The notes beneath the pieces are model-generated. The model was given only the letters and a program-made list of their open reading frames with translations. It made no database searches and had not been told where the DNA came from. From positions 2,154,175 to 2,218,174 of the forward strand of contig NZ_CP036425.1 of assembly GCF_007747445.1 (NCBI RefSeq): a stretch of DNA of 64,000 nucleotides, read 5' to 3'. This DNA comes from Poriferisphaera corsica (GTDB lineage: Bacteria; Planctomycetota; Phycisphaerae; Phycisphaerales; Phycisphaeraceae). This document shows, piece by piece, positions 35,576-43,321 of this stretch; positions within the stretch are counted from its first letter, which is position 1; every line of letters begins with the position of its first letter. The position numbers and the translations under genes are program-made.

Positions 35576-36310
35576 ATGTTATCAATCATTGCACAAGCCC
35601 AAGAGTCTGCCAGCCCAATACGTGACCTTTTTGAGTCCGTTATCGGGATGTTCTCTAGCGGTGCCCCATTGGCGCAGCCAGATGTACTCGTAGAGAATCT
35701 GAAAACATTATCAACAGTATGGGCGGCCATTTTCATCATTGTCGGGCTTCTTTGCCTGTTTAATGGTTACAAGTTTTACAAAACCACAACCATTATGCTC
35801 GCTCTGCTTATGGGCCTTTTTGCGGGCTATTGGCTTGGCAAAAAAATCGAAGCACCGTTCATTGTTGGCGGCTGTTTAGGTCTATTGTTAGCGACTGTGG
35901 CATATCCATTGATGAAATATGCGGTTGCTGTTTTCGGCGGCTTGGCTGGCGCCTTCATTGGCGGAAACCTCTGGGCGGGGTTCGCTCACGCTCTTAACAA
36001 AGGGGCGAGTATGGGGGTACCTGTCGATGCATATTGGATTGGAGCACTGATCGGCCTCATAGTCTGTGGCATGCTCGCATTTATCCTATTCAAACTTTCA
36101 GTCGTACTCTTTACCTCAGTGAGCGGGTCGACGATTGCGGTTCTTGGCGTGCTTGCTCTACTCCTAAGTATCCCCCAACTTTCGGATACTGTCTCTGAAG
36201 GGCTGACAGCCAATCAGCTTGTGGTCCCACTACTTGTCTTTGTCCCCGCTACTATTGGTCTGATTATGCAAGAAGTATGGACCAAAGGTGATAAGCCCGC
36301 AGAAGCTTGA
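35576..36310 (+). CDS. Multispan membrane protein, TMEM198/DUF4203-like
   Basis: 244 residues from ATG 35576, which has AAGGAG 6 nt upstream; the in-frame GTG 35552 lies before that site. Seven or eight hydrophobic segments are visible, for example TVWAAIFIIVGLLCLFNGYK, IMLALLMGLFAGYWLG, IVGGCLGLLLATVAYPLMK, AVAVFGGLAGAFIGGNLW and LIVCGMLAFILFKLSVVLF. The YKFYKTT step followed by a Gly-rich helix pair fits DUF4203/TMEM198-like proteins, whose biochemical role in bacteria is unknown. It forms a two-gene unit with the preceding related protein. Confidence 0.7.
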   Translation: MLSIIAQAQESASPIRDLFESVIGMFSSGAPLAQPDVLVENLKTLSTVWAAIFIIVGLLCLFNGYKFYKTTTIMLALLMGLFAGYWLGKKIEAPFIVGGCLGLLLATVAYPLMKYAVAVFGGLAGAFIGGNLWAGFAHALNKGASMGVPVDAYWIGALIGLIVCGMLAFILFKLSVVLFTSVSGSTIAVLGVLALLLSIPQLSDTVSEGLTANQLVVPLLVFVPATIGLIMQEVWTKGDKPAEA

Positions 36311-36335
36311 TTACGTGTTCACATAACGAAAATGT

Positions 36336-36365
36336 ACGGACGATCCTTGGGTCGTCCGTTTTTTA
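36336..36365 (+). terminator. Terminator of the membrane-protein pair
   Basis: ACGGACGA (36336-36343), 8-nt loop, TCGTCCGT (36352-36359), then TTTTTT. Confidence 0.95.
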
Positions 36366-36425
36366 TTATGGAAACCGTTGGTATATTGGTACGCTCATAA
36401 CACGAGGAAACGGGAGTTCATCCGC

Positions 36426-37199
36426 ATGCGTATTACAACATGGAACGTTAATGGCTTAAGGGCGGCAATTCGTAAGGGATTTGAGGAACATATCAGCCGC
36501 GTCAACCCTGATGTTTTAATGTTACAGGAAGTTCGTGCACTACCTGAACAGTTACCGAAGCAGTGGCGAAATCCAGAAGGTTGGCACGTCACGTGGCATC
36601 CTGCAGAGAAAAAGGGTTACTCAGGTACTGCCATCTGGACACGCGATCCACATACAATCATTGCACGTGGGATCAACGAGGACGGTTCTGATCCTGAAGG
36701 TCGTGTTTTGCATGCAAAGGTTAAGGGCACTGAAGTTGTCTGCGTTTATCTTCCCTCGGGTTCAAGTGGGGATCACCGTCAAGCTGAAAAAGAAAAATGG
36801 ATGGACGTTTTCATGCCATGGGCAAGGAAGTTGAAATCCAAACGTACACCAGTCTTACTGGGTGGTGATTTCAATATTGCTCATACGCCGCGTGATATTT
36901 TCTATGCAAAAAGTAACGAGAAATCATCTGGTTTTCTGCCACATGAGCGGGCATGGATGGGTGATTTTATTCAGATGGGTTATGCGGATTATGTTCGTGA
37001 GCAAGCCGGTGATATTGATGGTCCATATTCATGGTGGTCAAACAGAGGTAAAGCGCGTGAATTAGATCGCGGCTGGCGCATTGACTATCTACTCGGCAAT
37101 AAGGCGGCCTCTCGAATTGCTGGCAATATCACGATTGATCGTGAAGCAGGTTTAGCCTGTTCGGATCACGCACCCGTTACAATTGAATTAGATATTTAG
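36426..37199 (+). CDS. xthA: Exodeoxyribonuclease III (AP endonuclease)
   Basis: A 257-residue Mg-dependent endonuclease/exonuclease/phosphatase-fold enzyme that cuts at abasic sites and removes 3' blocking groups in base-excision repair. Motifs: RITTWNVNGLRAAIRKGF, VLMLQEVRALPEQ, GYSGTAIWTRDP, LLGGDFNIAHTPRDIF, YSWWSNRGKARELDRGWRIDY and the catalytic CSDHAPVTIELDI. ATG 36426 follows a GGGAG site; an ORF extension to 36378 is ignored because the family start is MRITTWN. It follows the terminator at 36336-36365 and is a single gene. Confidence 0.95.
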   Translation: MRITTWNVNGLRAAIRKGFEEHISRVNPDVLMLQEVRALPEQLPKQWRNPEGWHVTWHPAEKKGYSGTAIWTRDPHTIIARGINEDGSDPEGRVLHAKVKGTEVVCVYLPSGSSGDHRQAEKEKWMDVFMPWARKLKSKRTPVLLGGDFNIAHTPRDIFYAKSNEKSSGFLPHERAWMGDFIQMGYADYVREQAGDIDGPYSWWSNRGKARELDRGWRIDYLLGNKAASRIAGNITIDREAGLACSDHAPVTIELDI

Positions 37200-37305
37200 T
37201 CATGACTAATGCGTCACAGCAGCAATCATAAAAATGGTAGTTCATTCGACCATGATTTTTCGTTATGCTTTATACAAGCAACTAAAATCAACATTGGAAA
37301 CAGAT

Positions 37306-38094
37306 ATGCATACATTGAAGTATCATCATCAATCATTGAAAACAATTGGCCTCTTGATGCTTCTTTTGGTTTTGCAATCATGTGCTGCGTCACCTGTAAC
37401 AGATGGCAAAATCATTAAACCAACGAATCCCCAACCTGTAAGCAAAGGCACAATCTATACATCACCTGACGGCTTACGCTATCTTGTATACACGCCACGT
37501 GGCTATGAACGGAGCTCAGAAAAAGCGCCACTTTTGCTGTTTCTTCATGGTGCAGAACAGCGTGGTAACAGCTTTGATATGCTGAGGACTGTAGGCCCCA
37601 ATATCGCATACGAGACCGGTTCCCTTGAATTGCCTTTTATACTTATAGCACCACAACTTGAGGATAATGAAGCTTGGAATCCTCGCGAATTATCTAACTT
37701 GCTTGATGAAGTAGAATCTAACTATCGTACGGATAGTAGCCGTATCTATGTAACAGGGATGAGTATGGGCGGATATGGCACATGGATTCTTGCCGGCAAA
37801 ACCCCCGAACGTTTCGCTGCGATAGCACCGATATCAAGCCATGCTTACGTCGAACAATCATTGGCTGTCCGGCAAGTCACTTCATGGGTTTTTCACGGAC
37901 AACACGACCCACTAGTCTCTGTAAATGAAGCGATTGATATGGTCAAAGCAATAAAAGCTTTGGGCGGCAATACCCATCTGACTATTTATGAAGATGCGGA
38001 TCATGACGCATGGACGCGCACCTACGCAGCCAGTGAATTTTACGAATGGCTCCTCGACAATAAACTCCAAAACGAAAGTACACAGACTAAATAA
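37306..38094 (+). CDS. Lipoprotein alpha/beta hydrolase (feruloyl/PHB-esterase-like)
   Basis: 262 residues from ATG 37306 with a lipoprotein signal (SLKTIGLLMLLLVLQSCAAS; lipobox LQSC). The hydrolase domain shows YLVYTPRGYERSSEKAPLLL, FLHGAEQRGNS (oxyanion region), the nucleophile elbow VTGMSMGGYGTW, the acid in VFHGQHDPLVSVNE and the catalytic His in YEDADHDAWTRTY. The architecture is that of secreted predicted peptidases/phospholipases related to PHB depolymerase and feruloyl esterase. The substrate is unknown. Anchored outside the inner membrane, it may act on polysaccharide esters, in keeping with the GH2 enzyme at 40-43 kb. Confidence 0.82.
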   Translation: MHTLKYHHQSLKTIGLLMLLLVLQSCAASPVTDGKIIKPTNPQPVSKGTIYTSPDGLRYLVYTPRGYERSSEKAPLLLFLHGAEQRGNSFDMLRTVGPNIAYETGSLELPFILIAPQLEDNEAWNPRELSNLLDEVESNYRTDSSRIYVTGMSMGGYGTWILAGKTPERFAAIAPISSHAYVEQSLAVRQVTSWVFHGQHDPLVSVNEAIDMVKAIKALGGNTHLTIYEDADHDAWTRTYAASEFYEWLLDNKLQNESTQTK

Positions 38095-38123
38095 GTCTGC
38101 CAAACCTCAGCATTTGTGCATCT

Positions 38124-38151
38124 TTGCTCAGTCGAATATTCAAGCTACAAT
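38124..38151 (+). promoter_or_regulatory. Promoter of tRNA-Arg
   Basis: TTGCTC (38124-38129), 16-nt spacer, TACAAT (38146-38151). The predicted start is at about 38158, 17 nt before the tRNA. Confidence 0.6.
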
Positions 38152-38174
38152 ACGTCTAATCAAGATAATTGAGT

Positions 38175-38248
38175 GCTCCCGTAGCTCAATTGGATAGAGC
38201 GCGGCTTTCCTAAAGCTGAGGTTAGAGGTTCGATCCCTCTCGGGAGCA
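38175..38248 (+). tRNA. tRNA-Arg (anticodon CCU)
   Basis: A complete cloverleaf: acceptor GCTCCCG with CGGGAGC plus discriminator A; D arm GCTC/GAGC; anticodon stem CGGCT/AGCTG with loop TTCCTAA (anticodon CCT in DNA); variable AGGTT; T arm AGAGG-TTCGATC-CCTCT. No CCA is encoded. A run of seven T follows at once and may terminate transcription. It decodes AGG. Confidence 0.97.
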
Positions 38249-38334
38249 TTTTTTTATGCGCTTTTCACCACACGTCCGATACCTCCATTACAATATTCCT
38301 GCATCAATAACCCAATGGCAATAGCAGGCAATCT

Positions 38335-39456
38335 ATGATCACATCCCAAATATTTACACTTGCTCAAGCAGCAGCTGAACCCGCTCAACCTTGGTGGCAC
38401 GTCCTCATCCAAGGTTCTTTTGGCCTTACTGTTATCTTCATCTTTATTTCAGCTGTCATTGGCGTGATCGTAACCCAAAGAAAACGAGACAAATGCCTCA
38501 AACTGATGCACGACTACCACGTCAGCTATATCAATAATAAAGGTGAGGCGATGTGGGGTGATCTTTTTGTTTTTAGCAGTGGGCTTGAAATCAATTATGA
38601 CAAGATTCATGAAACCCGTGATGGTCTGCTCAAAGCAAGTTCACTTATTTATGATATAGATCTTGTAAATTGTTCCGCCATTTGCCGTGTCAATTCCGCA
38701 CAATCAGCTAAAGAGAATTCAGCCCGAGAAAAACAAATCAAACGTACATTCTCACCTGGCTTATTGCGGCAATGTATTCGTGGGTTTCGCAACATTCTCA
38801 ACACACTCAAAGACGCATTCAGCAAAGCATTTTCACTCTTACTTGGCCAACTTTCTAAAGCATCACCTCAAAACGCTCTTACAGGGCAGCAAGGAAATAT
38901 GGATCAGATCGGTCAAATGGTTCTTGGTGCAGCCGGCAATGCATACGAACCGTTACTAGAAAAGCATATCGGCCGCCCTGTTATCATGCAGACTCGCTTT
39001 AAATCTGGTGATCAAGAAATTATCACCGAACTTCCTGGTTTTTTGGCGGATTATACAGATAAATATGTTGCACTATTCAACCGGCAACATCAGCCGATCA
39101 AAACACAAGAAGTCGAAGTGACCGACACCCACACATCCACTTACTTTGCAATATGCCGCAATGAAAATTCCATACAGGTGACCGCCACGTCCACCGACCT
39201 CATTGTTATCAATTGGCTACAAACCTCAAAGCGCATTATTAATCTTCAGATCACACTGACCCCCGGCTCGTCCGTTGACTTGCCACATGACAATAGTCAA
39301 TCAGTCAAATTCAGCATCGATCAAACACGCCGTGTCGATATCGTCTGCCCAAGATCCAACGCTGTTGTATATTTCGGCGGCGACAGAACATGCGTCACCC
39401 CGACAACCAAAGATGGCTCCGCACCAGAATCGATAGCCGAGCTGCCAATCGAGTGA
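38335..39456 (+). CDS. Hypothetical membrane-anchored protein
   Basis: 373 residues, no recognised family. A single N-terminal membrane helix (GLTVIFIFISAVIGVIVTQR, about 30-49) is followed by a long cytosolic or periplasmic part. It includes EAMWGDLFVFSSGLEINYDK, a region rich in Lys/Ser with aliphatic stretches (FSKAFSLLLGQLSKASPQ), and a beta-rich C-terminal half (HIGRPVIMQTRFKSGDQEII; ESIAELPIE). AGGCAATCT precedes the ATG. It is followed 46 nt downstream by panE in the same direction. Confidence 0.6.
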   Translation: MITSQIFTLAQAAAEPAQPWWHVLIQGSFGLTVIFIFISAVIGVIVTQRKRDKCLKLMHDYHVSYINNKGEAMWGDLFVFSSGLEINYDKIHETRDGLLKASSLIYDIDLVNCSAICRVNSAQSAKENSAREKQIKRTFSPGLLRQCIRGFRNILNTLKDAFSKAFSLLLGQLSKASPQNALTGQQGNMDQIGQMVLGAAGNAYEPLLEKHIGRPVIMQTRFKSGDQEIITELPGFLADYTDKYVALFNRQHQPIKTQEVEVTDTHTSTYFAICRNENSIQVTATSTDLIVINWLQTSKRIINLQITLTPGSSVDLPHDNSQSVKFSIDQTRRVDIVCPRSNAVVYFGGDRTCVTPTTKDGSAPESIAELPIE

Positions 39457-39501
39457 TACAATCCATCTCTACACGCAACCTTATTCACTCAGAGAAGTAT
39501 C

Positions 39502-40440
39502 ATGCGTAACAACCTGAAAATCGGAGTCATCGGAACCGGCGGCGTCGGTGGCTACTATGGATCACAACTACAAAAGCAAGGCTTCGATGTTCATTATCTT
39601 CTGAACAGTGATTTTGAGTATGTCAAAACTCATGGCCTGAAAGTACTTTCTCCAAATGGTGATTACAGCTTCAACAATGTCAACGCGTACCAATCAGTTC
39701 ATGAGATGCCGAAATGTGACATCTTAATCCTTGCACTCAAAACAACCAGCAATCATTTACTTTCAGAACTTCTGCCCCCTGCCCTAAAAGACGATGGATT
39801 TGTTTTCGCTCTTCAGAATGGCATTGGTATCGAACAACAAATTGCCCAAATTGTTGGACCTAATCGCGTCATAGGTGGGCTTTGCTTTATCTGCTCTATC
39901 AAAAAAGGCCCAGGTGTAATTGAGCATCAGGACTATGGCTGGATGTCCGTTGGCGATTATCGAGAAAACAATTATATATCAGGTCTCACGGATCGAATTA
40001 AAATGATCGCAGAGATGTTTGACGGCACAGGCATCCCAATCGATCTCATGGAAGATCTCACGCTAGCACGTTGGCAAAAATTAATTTTTAACATTCCCTT
40101 TAATGGCCTATCCGTTGTACTTGGAGCAAATACAAAACAATTGACTTCTCATCCAGACATACGTGAACTCGCTTGGCAGCTTATGCTTGAGGTGGGCATT
40201 ACCGCCAAATCTTCGGTTAATCGAGTTATCTCTGAGGATTTCATGCAAGATATTCTTCACAAAACAACAGTCATGCAGCCATTTGATCCAAGCATGAAAC
40301 AAGATCATGACGCAAACCGTCCACTGGAAATCGAAGCCATTCACGGCCAAGTCGTCCGACATGCAAAGGCTGCTGGCATTCAGGTTCCAAAAATCGAAAC
40401 CCTCTACCAGCAGCTTAAGTTCATTAACGATGATAGTTGA
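39502..40440 (+). CDS. panE: 2-dehydropantoate 2-reductase
   Basis: A NADPH-dependent reductase that makes pantoate for pantothenate/CoA synthesis; 312 residues. The N-terminal Rossmann motif is IGVIGTGGVGGYYGSQL. CDILILALKTTSNHLL, ALQNGIGIEQQIAQIVG and VIGGLCFICSIKKGPGVIEH follow. The C-terminal helical domain has WQKLIFNIPFNGLSVVLG (catalytic Lys and Asn) and PLEIEAIHGQVVRHAKAAGI. AGAAG lies before ATG 39502. This branch also contains PanE-like proteins of other specificity, but the motif set is complete. Convergent with the GH2 gene; the stop codons are 2 nt apart. Confidence 0.88.
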   Translation: MRNNLKIGVIGTGGVGGYYGSQLQKQGFDVHYLLNSDFEYVKTHGLKVLSPNGDYSFNNVNAYQSVHEMPKCDILILALKTTSNHLLSELLPPALKDDGFVFALQNGIGIEQQIAQIVGPNRVIGGLCFICSIKKGPGVIEHQDYGWMSVGDYRENNYISGLTDRIKMIAEMFDGTGIPIDLMEDLTLARWQKLIFNIPFNGLSVVLGANTKQLTSHPDIRELAWQLMLEVGITAKSSVNRVISEDFMQDILHKTTVMQPFDPSMKQDHDANRPLEIEAIHGQVVRHAKAAGIQVPKIETLYQQLKFINDDS

Positions 40441-40442
40441 GT

Positions 40443-42899
40443 TTATTTGAGTGTCACAAATACACTCTTTACATCCTTGGAAACAACGCCAACAACCGAT
40501 TCAGATTTCCCCAGTTTGACACGAATTCGAGCCTTAGCATTTGCGAGCTGAACTTTTCTCGAACCGTCTGGCGTGCCTAAATTATCAATTAGCTTTCCAT
40601 CACCAGCAATCGTAAACCGGACGTAATTTCTTGAATCAAGGCACATCACGTTGTTCTTGTCATATGCGGTCACTTCAATCGTTACGATATCACCATCACG
40701 TTCAATCTCATCAATCTTCAAGCGATTGACTTTCCCCCATGATCGTGTTTCGTAATTGAATTTAATCGTATCCGTAATAGTTTCGCCGTTATATTCACCG
40801 ACAGCTTTTAGCACATTACTACCCGGCCTAAACACGACCCCCCACCTCAAACCAGCAGCAGGAAAATCTTGTGAATTTCGTTTCTTGCTTCCAACAAATT
40901 TCCCATTCAGATACAGCTTCACTTCTGGGCAATTGGAATACACTTTGACAATCTTTTTCTCGCCACGCTTCCCCCAGCGTGTATGCCAACTGTGCCCATA
41001 AATCCGTAATGTCGGCTCGTTAGACCAATATGATTTGAAGACGTAATATGATTCCTTTGGCTTCAAATCACGCGTCATGACACCTTTTTGGTTCACGTCT
41101 GGAACCGGGTTCTCAGGGCGAACCGGTGTTGCGAAATCTTTGAATACCCAAAAAGCGGTGCCCGTAAGATTCGGCATCGTTTCTTGCTCTTTAAGATGCC
41201 AATCCATGAGATTACAGATATAAGTCTCTGACCAATCACCATCCTTCGATGCGCGGGCTGCTCCACCCGACATCAAGAAATCCCCTTCACGTTCATCCGT
41301 GCCTTGCCCAGTCGCGATGCCAGCTAACCCTTCATCTGGTTTCTCTGAGTGACGCCCAGCATGACTGCTCCCGCCCCATTCCATATGAATGAAACGATCG
41401 TTCTTCGCGATCTCTGCGTTCGATGTTTCCTTATAATCGATAAATTTCCCGCGGTACCAACCCGCCCAGATTGATGGTGAGTAGACATCGACAATATCTG
41501 CCGCAAACGCACATCTCCGGATACCCGTCATCCGACTCGGATCCAGTTTATGAGACTCAGTATTCAATTCTCGCATGAAACTTCTGATTGCTTCTTTATC
41601 AAATTTTACAAAGTCACCTTTCCAATCATTCTCGTTACCCAGACCCCAAATAATCACGGATGGATGATTGTAATGCTGATTAATCATATTTCGCAGCATT
41701 CGTTTCGCGCCTTGCTGATAACGCTCACCGCCTAAACCACCACGACACCATGGGATTTCCTCCCAGACCATCAAGCCTAATTCATCGCACAATTTCAGTA
41801 CTTCTCGGGATTGCTGATAATGCCCCAGACGAACGAAGTTCGCTCCCATAGCTTTGATATACTCAAGCTCTTTTTTGATCAGTTCATCACTCATTGCCGC
41901 CCCAACACCCGCATGATCTTCATGTCGATGCGTCCCCTTAATCAGAACTCGATCGCCATTGAGTTTGAATGGCCCTTTTTTAACGAACTCAAAAAAGCGT
42001 AAGCCAAATTTCTCCCGACGTTCACTTTCATCTGATCCGCGAATCACTTTCGTAACACACGTATACAGGTTCGGTTTGTCCGGACTCCACAGCTCTGGGT
42101 TGTCAATCTTAAATTCAGCTAAAACCGATTCATCATTCCATATTGGCTTCGAACTCTCTTCAGTCAATATCAAACGGCCGTTTGGATCATAAATCTCAAC
42201 CCGATAGCTAACTGCCTCGTTAATCTCATCTGGGTTGTACAGCTTAGCCTTCACACTTAAAACTGCTTGTTGCTTCGTGACATCACTTTTAATGTGAACT
42301 TGACTCAACGAAACTTGTGGCAAATACAGCATATTTAAATGGCGATAAACTCCGTTGTATTGAACGAAATCGCTCATGTCCGAGGGAACCCGCTCAACAT
42401 CTCTTGAGTTATCACAACGAACCAAGATTGGCACACCCCGTCCACGGTTAACTTTCTTATCTTTGTATTTTTTAGCCAGATCAGTGATGTCTATTTTGAA
42501 TTCATCATAGCCACCTTCATGTTCACCAACTTTTTCTGTGAACACATAAACATCTGATTTCTGACCAGCCCCTTCAAAATGCAAAACCGTTCGCCCATTT
42601 TTATATGGGTTGTTGATCTTCATGACCTTGCGGTACCAGGTCGGGCCTTGGTAATACTCGACGTCCGGATCTACCGAATCAAGAGCATTCACCGTATGAG
42701 GCAGCGTAACACTCTCCCACTCCACAAGGAATCTTGTTCGCCACGCCTCCCAAGGACTTCCCAAATCCCCCTTATGAAAAGACCATCCTTTGGTTACTCG
42801 CGTTGATTGCCCTCCCTCTTTCGCACTAACCACACTATGCGAACTCACGAAAGCCGTCATCATGACTGATAGGCACAGCAATAACCTCTGAAATCTCAA
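40443..42899 (-). CDS. Secreted glycoside hydrolase family 2 (beta-galactosidase-like)
   Basis: An 818-residue exported enzyme. The N-terminal signal peptide reads FQRLLLCLSVMMTAFVSSHS. The sugar-binding (about 35-200) and immunoglobulin-like (about 205-305) GH2 domains are followed by the TIM barrel: KGTHRHEDHAGVGAAMSDEL, MGANFVRLGHYQQSREVLKL, the acid/base Glu in WGLGNENDW and the nucleophile-side HMEWGGSSHAGR. C-terminal DUF4982/GH2-C-like beta domains (YSNCPEVKLYLNGKFVGS; LDSRNYVRFTIAGDGKLI) complete it. It probably releases beta-linked sugars (Gal, GlcA or Man) from algal or plant glycans. The start is TTG 42899 with a strong GGAGG 6 nt upstream. No sulfatase or polysaccharide-utilisation partner is adjacent. 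Confidence 0.9.
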   Translation of the reverse strand: MRFQRLLLCLSVMMTAFVSSHSVVSAKEGGQSTRVTKGWSFHKGDLGSPWEAWRTRFLVEWESVTLPHTVNALDSVDPDVEYYQGPTWYRKVMKINNPYKNGRTVLHFEGAGQKSDVYVFTEKVGEHEGGYDEFKIDITDLAKKYKDKKVNRGRGVPILVRCDNSRDVERVPSDMSDFVQYNGVYRHLNMLYLPQVSLSQVHIKSDVTKQQAVLSVKAKLYNPDEINEAVSYRVEIYDPNGRLILTEESSKPIWNDESVLAEFKIDNPELWSPDKPNLYTCVTKVIRGSDESERREKFGLRFFEFVKKGPFKLNGDRVLIKGTHRHEDHAGVGAAMSDELIKKELEYIKAMGANFVRLGHYQQSREVLKLCDELGLMVWEEIPWCRGGLGGERYQQGAKRMLRNMINQHYNHPSVIIWGLGNENDWKGDFVKFDKEAIRSFMRELNTESHKLDPSRMTGIRRCAFAADIVDVYSPSIWAGWYRGKFIDYKETSNAEIAKNDRFIHMEWGGSSHAGRHSEKPDEGLAGIATGQGTDEREGDFLMSGGAARASKDGDWSETYICNLMDWHLKEQETMPNLTGTAFWVFKDFATPVRPENPVPDVNQKGVMTRDLKPKESYYVFKSYWSNEPTLRIYGHSWHTRWGKRGEKKIVKVYSNCPEVKLYLNGKFVGSKKRNSQDFPAAGLRWGVVFRPGSNVLKAVGEYNGETITDTIKFNYETRSWGKVNRLKIDEIERDGDIVTIEVTAYDKNNVMCLDSRNYVRFTIAGDGKLIDNLGTPDGSRKVQLANAKARIRVKLGKSESVVGVVSKDVKSVFVTLK

Positions 42900-43146
42900 G
42901 GCAAACCTCCGAATAAAACGAAGTCAAAATGTTTATTTTGCAAACCAAAACCAAATGCAGGCGCATCGGCTCAAAAAATGCTATCAAATCATCTCAATAT
43001 ACAAAACCCATATTCTTCTAATTCCTTAATATATTTATATTTACATTGCCACGATCCCACTCGCATTGCAGTTTTCCAACATTTTTCGTCCGTTATTGAT
43101 CTATGACTAGCTAGCTGCCATAATATCTCTCTCTATCTGAGGTACC

Positions 43147-43229
43147 GGCAGATCATGAAACTAGGGTTTCTGCCAGGCGTGGGTCAGATAGAGCAGCCAA
43201 CAGGCTTTCCTAAAACCCTACCCCACGTC
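43147..43229 (+). promoter_or_regulatory. Foldable leader element upstream of tig
   Basis: A nested fold is possible. Hairpin I is GGCA (43147-43150)/TGCC (43171-43174) with an inner GAAAC (43157-43161)/GTTTC (43166-43170) around a TAGG loop. Helix II is GGCGTGGG (43176-43183)/CCCACGTC (43222-43229) with one G-T pair, enclosing an AGCC-AACA-GGCT mini-hairpin. A competing 8-bp pairing TAGGGTTT (43162-43169)/AAACCCTA (43213-43220) would break hairpin I or make a pseudoknot, which is the behaviour of a switch. It lies 92 nt before the tig ATG. The rest of 42900-43321 holds no gene. Confidence 0.45.
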
Positions 43230-43321
43230 TCCCTTGCTTTCCCACTATTTATCACAGTAAACCGTTCGGTTAAGACAGCTGTACCGTCTGTCGACCCTGC
43301 GGGAAGCAAAGGCTCAGACTT

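Noticed and set aside
43180-43206. Resemblance to the SRP RNA core (GGTCAG...AGCAGCC)
   Set aside because: The GGAA tetraloop and the tip helix that define SRP RNA are missing, and the flanks do not form the long SRP hairpin.
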